From Ephemerocybe angulata (taxonomy: Eukaryota > Basidiomycota > Agaricomycetes > Agaricales > Psathyrellaceae): a stretch of DNA of 64,000 nt. Of the stretch, positions 21,940 to 32,940 are shown piece by piece (within the stretch, counting starts at the first letter, position 1; every line of letters starts with the position of its first letter). Position numbers and translations under genes: made by a program. The notes under the pieces are model-generated. The model had not been told where the DNA came from. It did no database searches and saw only the letters and a list, made by a program, of their open reading frames with translations. Location: NCBI GenBank assembly GCA_013368325.1, contig JAACJK010000001.1, forward strand, positions 248,001-312,000, read 5' to 3'.

Positions 21940-24348
21940 ATGTTTCCCTTCTCAACATTCGGATCTCTCGTCCTCCTAGCCACTCTTCTCTCATCTTGTG
22001 CATTGGCCCATCCGTCACCCGCTCTTCAACAGCAATCTTCGCGCGGCACCCATAAAGTTGGGCGCAGAGGACTACAGGTCGAGACGTACCACCCTGCACC
22101 CGTCTTTGAGGCACGTCTCCCAGACCACTAACCGCACTTTTTACCTCATCGACCAACATCTAGTCCCCAACAGACCTATGGTGCCCTTGGGCGTCGACTT
22201 GTAAAAAGGTCGATGGTAGGAGAGTCGCTGGAATCCCGCGCGCGTTTCTTCCTCGAGGCCAAAGCAAATTTAACTCGGTCTTGCATCGAGTACCACTCGG
22301 GGTTCGCCCTTGATGGTATCGAGCATGCATACCTCCACCAAGTTCATGTGAGCTCCCAATTACAACCCCACTCTGCGACTCTGACAATGCTGGTGCCACT
22401 TTAGAACGGCATTCCGTTCGTAAACGCCGTTGCAAATGTGGCGTTCAAAGAATTCGATGACTCTGTGCTTTCGTATGGCTCGTCTTTCGTCAATCCTCGT
22501 ATGTCTCCTCATAAGAATAACTTCAGCCGCTCCCTCCACTCATTGTGTTCCGTAGACAAGATTGCTCCATCCAAGCCCGCATTTGATGTCAAGTCCGCCA
22601 TAGAGATCGCCGAGAAAATGCTTGATGGGGATTATAACCAACGTTTCCGACTCGCGTACCTCGCTCGACCAGACAATTCTGCCATTCTCGTATACGCAAT
22701 CCACATCCGAAATGAAGAAGCCAATACCTTCTACGAGGCCTTCGTCGATGCACATACCGGGGAATTGGCTTCCCTGACCAACTTCGTTGCGGGAATGGCT
22801 GTCAGTTTCTCCCAGACACATTGTCGCTTGTACGCATGTTGATCCGTTTCCCAGTATCGTGTTGTCCCCATCCAAAGGGCCTCCTTTGCTGAAGGGCAAG
22901 AGATGATAGTCAATCCAGAAGACCTAACTGCGTCACCTTACGGATGGCACGAGAACAGGACAATGATGTCAGCAGGAACTGCGTACGTGCATGAATCAGT
23001 GATCGACCAAACACTACTTCTGGGAGACGCTAATATCTTTCTGCATCATCCAGCGGCAACAATATCGTCACTCATGTCGGCACTAGCCTCTTGGACGGTA
23101 CATCGGCCAGTTTTATGGATGATGAGTGGAAAGCCTTGATCTTCGACTATCCGTACTCCGCCTCTGCAGCTGCAACCACTGACGAGAACCTCGACGCTGC
23201 GCGCGTAAACGCGTTCTATGTCGGGAACATTGTCCATGACCTCGCGTGGAAATACGGGTTTAGGCCTTTGACATTCAACTTTCAGGCAGATACGATTACA
23301 GACCAGTGGGCCAGGGGCGATGACCCCATTAATATAAGGGTGCAGACGACCCCCGGCTCGAACGATGCAACATGTACAGTTCCACCTGAGTATGTTACTT
23401 TGTACACTTCCTACTGATCCTTTCTCCACTCACTCATCCCTTCTTTAGTGGAACCCCAAGCGTCTGCAAGCTTTACGTCTGGAATAAGAGTTCGGTAAGC
23501 TTCCAGCACCCATGGGCTCCTCTACTCACCTATGCGATAGCCGACTCGGGATGTCTCCTTGGCCAATGATGTCCTTGTTCACGAGCTTGGGCATGGTATC
23601 TCTGGGCGTCTGACAGGCGGAGGGACTGCCGCGTGCTTGCAAACTCTGGAAGCTCGAGGTCTAGGCGAGGGATGGTCAGATGCGTTGGCGGAATGGACAG
23701 AACAGAAGAGTGCGGTCATTACCGACTATGTTATCGGAGCATGGATCAACAACAATCCTGCTGGGTTGAGAACGTACCCTTATTCCACCAGCGCGTAAGT
23801 GGCCGTCCATCTAAATCGCATGCTTATTGACCCAATTATTGACCTGTGTCCATGTAGCGTGACAAATCCCCTGCGCTACTCGAGTGTCGCCGGACAAACA
23901 ACTCATTACCGTACGCGTATTCCAAACCTACCATAGCTTACTTCTCTATTAATCCCTCCGATCTAGCGATTGGCGAAGTCTGGGCCAATATCCTTCACAA
24001 CGTCTATGCAGCACTTGTTGCCATGCACGGCTGGTCAGCCAGTGCGTTTACCGACCCAGATACGACTCATGGGAACGTCGTCTTCCTGCGGCTATTCTTC
24101 GACGGGTTGTCCATCCAGCCATGTAACCCGACGTGTACGTACCTTCGACTTTCAGTCGCTCGGCTTCGCGCACCTCTAATTCCACGCCATCAGTTACTGC
24201 TGCTCGAGACGCATGGATCCAAGCTGACCTCAACCGATATGGAGGCTCGCACAAGTGTTTGTTGTGGACCGCGTTTGCGAGTAGGGGCTTGGGAGTTAAT
24301 GCAGGGCCCGGCTATATAGACGACAGCACTGTCCCTGCTGGCTGTTGA
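21940..24348 (+). CDS. Fungalysin, secreted M36 metalloprotease (divergent copy B)
   Basis: Eleven exons (21940-22110, 22174-22347, 22405-22498, 22556-22800, 22855-22982, 23054-23389, 23449-23494, 23541-23794, 23858-23910, 23967-24134, 24194-24348) give 607 residues. Signal peptide with a GSLVLLATLLSSCALA core, propeptide, then catalytic domain with HELGH (VLVHELGHGISGRLTGGG) and [11 protein letters not shown], so the zinc ligands are kept. It is clearly the most diverged copy: the segment before the zinc site reads VNAFYVGNIVHDLAWKYGF, and the usual Gly/Asp-rich [13 protein letters not shown] segment is changed. Intron 1 begins with GC (22111-22173), and the intron after GWSDAMA seen in copies A and C is absent. 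Confidence 0.92.
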
Positions 24349-24864
24349 ATACTCTCGATCTAGCATGAGTAATCAATATCTCTTTCCGAGTCAAATTTAC
24401 GCCATCGCACACGCACCACTTGTTGCCGACGCCATAGGATAAAATCTGACCTCTTGCGTGCGCTATTATTGACTTTCGGCGACTCAGACAGTCCGCAACT
24501 CAAGTCCGCGCCCCCGCTACCAGCGCTCGCGATTACTCAGCTGCTCGAGGCGGGCATCTGTCGAGCCGAGCATTGTCTCCGTCACCACTATCTTGAGGAG
24601 TGGAAGGAGGTCAATACTCCACCAAATTACCCCGACTACCCTTGGGACTTCATACAGCTTTAGATGCATACTTGGTACCCAATGAAAGATCCAACGCGAA
24701 CTCTTATGTCATTGACCTCCAATCTTTCACCGCCTGCTTCATTTTCCCTGCAGTATCGATATCTCCCCATCTTTTTTACATAAATATTCAATTTTGTTGT
24801 CCCTCCTGTCATCCTCCCAACCTCACTTGCAGTGAGGGGGTCTGAAGCGCCCTGGAAAGGAGAT
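24349..24864. other. Intergenic, nothing recognised
   Basis: 3' flank of fungalysin copy B; no supported frame. Confidence 0.5.
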
Positions 24865-24891
24865 AAGATAAGATCCATCAGATCTTATCTT
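24865..24891. repeat. Perfect hairpin containing GATAAG sites
   Basis: An 11-base stem (AAGATAAGATC against GATCTTATCTT) around a 5-base loop. The left arm belongs to a run GGAGATAAGATAAGATC, giving repeated GATAAG motifs on both strands. GATAAG is the core of fungal GATA-factor (AreA/NIT2-type) sites. Confidence 0.55.
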
Positions 24892-24930
24892 CCATTTGCG
24901 CGGATTGCTCGCGACGCTTTGGCAATGGCT

Positions 24931-24978
24931 CTGGCGGTTGTCTGGGACCACCACCAGTGCCACGCAGACAACCGCCAG
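24931..24978. repeat. 14-base inverted repeat
   Basis: CTGGCGGTTGTCTG at 24931-24944 is the exact reverse complement of CAGACAACCGCCAG at 24965-24978, with a 20-base loop. It sits 40 bases from the other hairpin. Function unknown; it could be the remains of a small inverted-repeat element. Confidence 0.6.
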
Positions 24979-25765
24979 TGCCAGCTTAGTCCCGCCATCT
25001 GTCTTTCGAATTCCCTAAAGACCAGAGTAAGTTGCCAGAAAACGGAAAAGAGCGACCAGAAGACATAGGTGCGTACAAGCTCCCGGCGACCCACCTCATG
25101 ATCATCCTTGCTCACACTCATCATAGGACTAGTATCTACTCCAGAGCGCACTGCTGTGGATATATGCCATATTGCAGTGCGAACACGAACCTGGTTTGAA
25201 GTCTTCTGCGACCCGTATACTACACAATATGCAACGTCGTGTTTGCGTCGTGTCGCCCGCGACAATAGCCCTTATTCTGTTTATCCGAGCTTCCCAGTCC
25301 TACTTCGTCGGCTCGGTTATCCAACTTCTATGCTTCTACAGGTGTCCTTCAGTCCCAATCTCTACCCCGCATTTCGGATCGTGTTTCTGATTTATCGGTG
25401 AGAAGCGCTTCGTCCCTACAAGCGACTAGCAGCTCGAAGGCGCGGGGCACCTTCGAAGCATGGGCCTCCGTGGTCGAAGCTTTCTTCAAAACCGGTACTT
25501 TCGCACCCTTGCTTTTCCTGGCATACTCTCACATACATATATATTTGGGCCAGATATAACTTGATATTCCACCGCTATGTGGTCCGAGGTTCTTTCGCGA
25601 CCTTTGCTGCCGTTACTTCGCAAGGTCCTCCTTGCGAAGACCAAAATACATGTGGGGAAAGGCGCTTACGCCGAGTCATTCTTGGTAACCTGCATAAATT
25701 CAGGAAATATATCTGGCTATTCTAGGGAGATACTCTCCTCCTTCTACCTGCTCAAGCTCCCTCCA
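24979..25765. other. Intergenic, upstream region of fungalysin copy C
   Basis: A TATATAT stretch lies at 25538-25544. An ATG at 25577 is in frame with the protease start at 25766 and open between, so a longer N-terminus is formally possible. Confidence 0.45.
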
Positions 25766-28177
25766 ATGTTCAATCTCCTATCCTCGGTGCTCATCGCACT
25801 TTCCTTTGTAGCCCACGCAAATGCTGCAATATCGACCCGCATAGCAGGTGTTCAGTCAAAGAAATTCGGAAGCAAAGGCCTCACACTCGAGCTCTACGGC
25901 CCACCGTCCACATTCGAGGTGAATGTTCCGACGCTGCCTTCTCACTATTCTATCACTCACGCTACTTGCAAAAGACCTTTGGTGAAGGCATCCACCAGGC
26001 GTACACCTTTGCGACTGGAGGACCTGAAGAGCAGGCTCGGGCATATGTGTCCGGTAAGCTGGAAGTCGACGGTTCGGCCATCGAGTATCGCTCGGGCTTC
26101 TCGAATGAGAATGTCCGACATGCGTATGTGCGGCAACGCCATGTAAGCCCTTCTACCCTTGCCCCGGCCTTAACCCAACTTTGCGCGTGATAGCTAATAT
26201 GTTCATTTGTCACAGGATGGCATTTCATTCGCCAATGCCGTAGCGAATATTGCATTCAAGGACACTAAGGTCGTCTCGTTTGGATCGTCGTTCTTCCAAC
26301 CAAGTGAGTGTTCTGTCTACGTTGCAGCCCATAGCTTTGAGCTCTTATATCCTAACGCCAACCCACGTAGAAACGATCGCTCCCTCAAAGCCAACCATTG
26401 AGCTTCAGACTGTACTACCGGATATTGAAAATCTCCTCGACGGTAAGTATAATGGCCACCCTACGTCCTTGGCATACCTTGCGCGTCCAGATGAGAGTGC
26501 CTCCCTCGTGCACGTCGTTCAAATCGAGAATGAAGACACCGGAACCTGGTATCAAGCCTATGTTGATGCGCACAACGGGAAGCTGCTCTCTGCTGTGGAC
26601 TTCGTTGCCCATGCCAGCGTAAGTTTGACACTTCTCTGTGACTGAAACGGTAAATTGACATTCACTCCTGCAGTACCGTGTGCTTCCAATTCAAAAGCAG
26701 GATCTTCGTGAGGGGCTTGAAGTCGTTCTCGACCCCCAGGATCAGGTAGCGTCTCCCCGAGGTTGGCATTACTTCGGGACAACCAACACCACCGACACTT
26801 CGTACGTCTCCTAACCTTTTCTGCCTTCGTCGTCGTCATGAAACACCGCCCAATTATCAGAGGTAACAACGTCGTCGCGTACAAAACAGCCGAAACTAGC
26901 ACCACAGCACAGTCAGCAACCGGACTTATCTTCAACTACACCCAGAACCCCTCCCAAGGACCTACCGTCGCGAGCAATCTAAACGCTGCCCGCACAAATG
27001 CCTTCTATATCATGAATCGCGTCCACGATTTTGCGTACCATTATGGCTTCACAGAAGCAGCGTTTAACTTCCAAGCCGATAACTTTGGGAAAGGTGGGGC
27101 TGGTGGGGATAGAGTACTCGTAAGCGTGCAGGATACTGCTGGTACGAACAACGCGAACTTCGCCACCCCTCCAGAGTGCGTCTACCGGTTTCACCCCTCC
27201 TCGTAACCCTTCAGGTCGCTCACTTGCACCACCACCCCCTACCCTTTCATAGCGGACAATCGGGGAAGGCGCGCATGTATCTCTGGAACCCCGTATCTCC
27301 CAGTCGAGATGGGGCGTTGGCTAACGACATCCTTGTCCACGAGATGGCGCATGGAATTACCAACCGCCTCACAGGTGGCGGCTCCGCTGACTGCCTGCTG
27401 TACTTTGAGGCACAAGGGCTGGGGGAGGGCTGGTCCGATGCCATGGCTTCGTAAGGTCCCTTCATTTACTCTGGAGCGTATACGGTGCTCACTTTGTGTG
27501 TCTATAGCTGGACTGAGCAGAAATCCGCAGTGATAAAAGACTGGGTGATAGGCGGGTATGTGACGAATAGCACAGGTGGACTTCGTGGTAAACCATATTC
27601 CACCAACTCGTAAGTCCTGAGAGGCCCTTCGTATACGTACATCTAGACATCGCTCTTAATTTGCTCATAGCACGACCAACCCCCTACGGTACTCAAGCGC
27701 AGGAGATTACTGGGACGTGCATGGTGAGCTGATTAGTGCCTTCTCGTGTACCCGTCTGCGGCGTTATATTCTGACATCTCCGCCGTTTCTTTATTAGACA
27801 TCGGAGAAGTTTGGGCCAATATGCTTCACAATGTTTACGCTGCCCTCGTCACGAAGTATGGCTGGTCCGCGACCGCGATGACGGATGCAACAGGACCTGA
27901 AGGGAATATCGTCTACATGCACCTCTTCATAGATGCGTTGTCTCTACAACCATGCAATCCTGATTGTACGTTCTTCTCCTGCGAATCTCTCCCCTGCTGA
28001 CATCGCTTTTATATCCTCACAGTCGTTCAGGCTCGCGATGCTTGGATTCAAGCCGACGTTAATCGGTACAAGGGTGCAAACGGGTGCCTACTTTGGAAAG
28101 CGTTCGCGAGTAGGGGTCTCGGCCTGAGTGCGCAGGACTTGAATGACAACTTTGCGGTACCTGAGGAATGTAGTTAG
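25766..28177 (+). CDS. Fungalysin, secreted M36 metalloprotease (copy C)
   Basis: Eleven exons (25766-25918, 25975-26142, 26216-26303, 26371-26618, 26674-26801, 26861-27175, 27253-27450, 27508-27609, 27671-27723, 27798-27965, 28023-28177) give 591 residues. The start was chosen because a signal peptide follows at once ([14 protein letters not shown]). Zinc motif HEMAH in [17 protein letters not shown], third ligand in [11 protein letters not shown]. Exon 7 (198 bases) equals exons 7 plus 8 of copy A (46+152), so one intron has been lost cleanly; all other positions match. It is closer to copy A than to B. A secreted endopeptidase made as a proenzyme. Confidence 0.95.
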
Positions 28178-28907
28178 GTCATTTAGCGACAGGAACATGG
28201 GCCGGTGGTCACCACTGTGGTACTTTGAAAAGCCTTACACCTATGGACCAGTGACATCGGGCGTGTCCAACCTTTATACTAGCTGTACGTGAAAGTCGTC
28301 ATCTTCGCCTACAACTCTCTTTGATTGGAGACTGATGATGTCAAAGCGGGGTAAAAGTCAAGTTAAAGTCAAGTTAAAGTCGTCCCAAGTCCACCCAAGT
28401 CAAGGAATTAAGCGCCCAAACAGCGCCATGGGTGCACCTTTGCTCCACTCGGCGCTGTTCAACAACATATAGCCTAGCAATTTGCCTCCATGCACCGCGC
28501 AAAATGGGACGAAATGACGCCTTGATTTCCAGTTAGATTCTCGTTATCGGTTCCCTGTCGGCCGATTTTAATTCGATCGAGTCAGGTCATATCCATCTTT
28601 TCCTCCGTTCGTCATTCGCGATCGGTCGACTTCGATCGAGCCACAGCATCATCCAGCAGATTCGAAAAATTATAGCGAGTCTATATCTACTTTTTACCAG
28701 TCTATATGTAGCTGTACAACACCCCAACGATAGTAATACACAAAGCGAAGATCTCAGCAAGAGTCCCATAAAGCAGGCACGTTACGAAAGCGAAGGTCCA
28801 ATAGAGAAGGGGTCGAGTTGGTCAGAACCGGCGAGTCAGAGAGAAGCGGGATATGAAGAGGACGCAAATAGAATGTCGACGGATCAAAAAGATTTGCCAA
28901 GGGTTCC
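28178..28907. other. Intergenic between convergent genes
   Basis: About 0.7 kb between the 3' ends of the protease and the permease. A short direct repeat of GTCAAGTTAAA occurs near 28357-28380. Otherwise nothing recognised. Confidence 0.5.
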
Positions 28908-30941
28908 TCACTCCGCTTTGACCCTCCGGAACGCCGCTCGAATGAGCCCATCCTGCCCGACCTCCTCCACCCTCCGCAGCTTGTATCCCAGCGCCTTCGG
29001 CAGGATGACAGCCCAGAAAATCCAGTAGATGACCCCCAGACCGAACACAGCCCATCCTGCGACGCCGTGCGTCCAGTAAGGCAGGCTCACATACGGTTCC
29101 GAACCAACGGGTGGTGGCGTGAGGGGAACGATGAAGAGGAAGACGTTGACGGCTCCGAAGAAGAATGCCGCGATAAGCACGGGGATGTTCTGCTGCGGCC
29201 AGTCTTTCTTCGGTCTCCACGCGAGGTAGACAATCCCGAACGAGATAGCCGCGTTGATGACCGACAAGGGATACGAGATCTACGAAAGTGGCGTGAGCGA
29301 TGCAAAGGCGGAAGAATGGGAGGCTACGTACGACGTTGATGACGAAGTTATAGGCGTCTCCTGGAGGCAGGGCGAAGATGACGATGAGGCAGATAGCCCA
29401 ATGCAGAGCCAGGCCCGCCAAAGGCGCGTTGAACGGCCTGTTCGATCCCCAGAGCTTGCTGAAAGGCAGGATGCCTTCACGCCCGAGTTCTTGGTTAACA
29501 CGTCCCTGGGAGAAGACCTAGAGGAAAGTGTGAGTTGAGATGAACAGTCGACGATCCAAAAGAGACGCACCACAGCGAGGACGTTGCCAAGAGCAGATAG
29601 AGCGACGAACACCGATAGAGCTCGTTCAGCCTTGGGTCCGTAGACGTTCCTGAAGAGCAGTGCAGCGACGAGACGACCTGATCCCGTAATGTCCTCCTTG
29701 GTTGCGCCAGCGAAGTAAGCGATGTTGGCGAGGATGTAGAGGATAGTGACGACGGCGATAGCGATGGGACCGGCGATGCGGACGGTACGCTTGGGGTTCT
29801 TCACTTCAGAAAGGGCGTAGTTGACGTTGCTGAATCCAATGAACGACCAAATGACCTGCACATGGATGAGTAGGCGAAGAAGCGAAAGGGAGCCGAAGGG
29901 CAACTCACGTTATACAGAGCTGAGCAGACCGACGACGCACTCGCATTCGTTCCTTCAAAGGCGTTCGTAAAGTTGTTGGGCTTCTCGATCTTCATGTGTC
30001 CACCAAGCGCAACGAAGCCGGTGACGATGATGAAGAGGAGCACGATGAGCTTGAGGACGCCAAGGACGTTCTGTAGACGAAGGCCCCATTTGACGGCGGT
30101 TCCGTGAACGAGGAGGGCGAAGGTGATGCAAGCGAATCCAACGAGACGCAGAGTCCAGCGCTTGGGCTCAACGTTCGCTGCGCGAAGAATGTACTCTCCG
30201 AAGACAAGAGAGTTTCCAGCAGCCCATGCGAGCAGCACTCCGTTCGCGGCGAATACGGAAGTAATGAGGTATCGAGGCTTCCTGAAGAGGTATTCGAGGT
30301 AGTTCTTCTCTCCTCCGTTCTTGGGTACTGCCTGAAAGTCGTTGAGCGTCTAAAATCGAAATCGGACGCGCGACTCACCGTGCCCCAAACGATATACACC
30401 TGCATTCCCGCGGCGGCGATAATAGCACCAATAACCCACATGAACCTTCGAATTGTGAGTATTCGAAGAAGCTAGCTTAAAAATAGAATACTCACAGCGA
30501 AAGACCAACACTTCCACTATAGCTCAAGATCGAACTCGGGGTCGCGAAGACACTATCGACACCGTCAGCCCAGAGCTTCAGGGACGACAAGAACGATAAA
30601 ACTTACCCAGTTCCGATGATACGGTTGAAAATAATGAAGATAGCGGAGAGCAGGCCAATTTGGCGACGATTTTCGACATTGCTGTTGTCGACAAACTTGA
30701 TAGATTCTGCGTCCGTGCTGCGGATGTCGACTACAGCAGAGTCGAAGGGTATCTTCTTCTCGTCCTTGCTGTTCGAGATGGAGGAGGGTATTGGTGCTAA
30801 CGACATGACGCCCGTTAGCAAGAGGAGGAAAGGAAGTTGGGTATTGAGGGAAGAGAGGCGATGGGGGCTGCACTTACGAAAGCCGAAGCCTGCGCTTCTT
30901 CTTTTATGTCCATTCCACTTCTCTGTCTCCTCAGTTGTCAT
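28908..30941 (-). CDS. Methionine-permease-type amino acid transporter (APC/LAT family, copy 1)
   Basis: Eight exons (30941-30878, 30796-30607, 30552-30496, 30445-30379, 30331-29909, 29855-29571, 29517-29332, 29279-28908) give 547 residues. A shorter start at 30806 (MSLAPIP) is possible; the upstream exon is preferred for its GTAAGT donor. About twelve membrane segments. Family marks: FNRIIGTGVFATPSS in the first segment, PKNGGEKNYLEYLF, IGFSNVNYALSEVKNP and SQGRVNQELGREG. These match the fungal high-affinity methionine permease group (MUP1-like). It would import methionine or related amino acids at the plasma membrane. A paralogue lies at 35920. Confidence 0.9.
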
Positions 30942-31488
30942 TCGGCGGTGTGGAAGAAATTGACGAAGACGAATATTGCATCAGAATGGCGATGTTCTTC
31001 ATTTTTTGCCAAGCCCCGGATAGATTTGATCGCGCCAGGGGTGGAGCGGGCTCATCCATGCGTGCCTCCGCGTAAACATTCCGTTTGTTTGTCACCAATC
31101 TCCGAAACAAATGTAACTCCAGGCCGCCCAGTGCGAGCTCGCTCGCTGCGAGCCTCGACGACGCCGCAGCATGCCCACCGTACACTCCAGGCCCACAACC
31201 TGCAAGTCGAAGCACTGGTTCTCGGTCACTCGATCCAGGGAGCATCGAGGTCCAACGGAACGTCGAAAGGCCTTCTTCCAAGACTCCCACTCGAATCTTG
31301 ACCGCGATTGTCAGGGAAAATCGTGGAGTGAACAAGGTACAGTTTCAAGTTATGGTTGTGACAGGGATGGCGCCATCTTCGCAGAGGATGGGTCCAACAT
31401 AAACCTAGGCTTGTTTCCCATCGAGCTGGTCGAGATCACTTCGCCCGCGTGCTACAGCGGCTAACTGGTCGCCCAGCAAATCGCGCGA
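30942..31488. other. Intergenic, nothing recognised
   Basis: Contains the permease promoter and the 3' flank of the GH79 pseudogene. Several frames overlap but none has motifs. Confidence 0.5.
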
Positions 31489-32940
31489 TTATAACAGTAA
31501 TGGCACAAATGACGATACAGTCATAACGGCCAGCCACCACCAGGTCCTCGTTCCCAACACGGTTGCGCCAGACTCCGCCAGGTACCCAACCACAGTCGAG
31601 TTCCACTTGTAGAGAGTGGCAGTTTCCTTGAGGTCGACGAGAACGGCACCGGGTCCAGGCGCCTCCACGACACATCCCTCCTTGCAGCTCATCTCTCTCG
31701 CCTCCTGGTCCCCATCAAGGTTTCCGCGGTCTCCAATCGTCTGCCCGGCTCAGCTAATCTCCTTCGTCTCCCTCATCGAAGGTGCCTCCAGGTAGCGGAA
31801 CTCGATCTTGTTGGTCATTTTGGCGGGAATGCGGAAGAACTGGGCGCCATCCTCGTCAAAGTTGATGTACACGAGCTTCTCGCGCGTGCGGTCCGTGGCG
31901 GAGTAGATGGCATATCCTGCGACTATCGCTGCCTGGTCCGTGTTCGAGTTGTTGAGGTTGAGGTCAACGACGACGTTCCCGCTCGTTCCCGTTGGGGGAG
32001 GTGACCTTGGCTAGGAATAACGCCGCGTAGTAAGGCGATCCGGCGCGCCATCCAAACTTGGTTGAGGTTTTGGCAGTCGGTGGATCGAAGAGGTTGTACT
32101 GGATGCCTACTCCCGTGTGTGGAGGTAGACAGACGTGTAGCCGAGGGTCGCCGCCTTCAATCCGACGTCCACCGTCCAGAGTGCCATCGCGAACTGGGTA
32201 CGACGTTGGTGAGGTTGCCGCCGTCCCGCATGCTCAGCCCTATCAGGTATTGCATGTCCCCAACTTTGTTCGCCATGGCGTTCAGCACGTCGAAGAGCAC
32301 AGGTCCGAAATGGGCGGGGATGTCGTTGAAGTAGGCGTCGGGGTCAGGGAGCTCGAGCATGGCGTTCTTGAGCGACTTGATGTAGGTCGACCTAGGTTCT
32401 CTATGAATGGTCTGAAGCACTCGAGTACACTGGAACGTACCCATCCATGCCGTTTCCACCAACACGTATCCGAAGTGGCTTTGACATCCGCGCGATGAGG
32501 TTGTGAATGTAGACCTGCATGGCCACGGGGATTTTATCGGCAGTGGTTCCCCCTGTACGATGAGGTGGGAAACCGCAGGGAGGCGACGCTTGGCCTGGAG
32601 TTTGTCGAGCTTGGTGGGGGGTCGGGTGGGGGAGTGGCTGGGAGTGGAAGAGATCACCCGTGGTTTCGCTCGTCGGGTACGGTGATCTCGCTACCGTGCC
32701 GGCATCTCGTTCCCAATAACCGCAGTTTGTACCCTGCAAAGCAATCGAAGAGTCGAATGTGGTTCACCGTTATCCAGTTATACCTAGAAGCCTTCAAACG
32801 AAGTCCTCCGGTACCAGGCTGGTAGCGCCTAGAATGTATGCGTGGCTTTTGGGGTAGGCGCTTGGGGTTGTTGCAAGGATGTTTGAACTGTGGAAGAGGC
32901 GGCCGCTCGAGCCAAGCTGATGTAGACCGTTCGCGAGCGG
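31489..32940 (-). pseudogene. GH79-type glycosidase pseudogene
   Basis: Pieces of a secreted GH79 (beta-glucuronidase-like) protein are visible in order: GTNCGYWERDAGTVARS, SKPLRIRVGGNGMDG with an intron after it (about 32400-32442), DPDAYFNDIPAHFGPVLFDV and YLIGLSMRDGGNLTNVV, then an abrupt jump near 32205 to FAMALWTVDVGLKAATLGYT. Roughly the central 200-300 residues, where family members carry both catalytic Glu residues, are missing. Later there is a one-base loss after YLHTRE, a one-base gain in the SPNG segment and a TGA where a Trp codon (ISWAGQ) is expected. The C-terminal hydrophobic tail (VSSFVPLLL) may be a former GPI signal. The N-terminal exons are too decayed to place. Confidence 0.8.

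Noticed and set aside
30104..30475. 123-codon plus-strand ORF
   Set aside because: Antisense shadow of the methionine permease gene.
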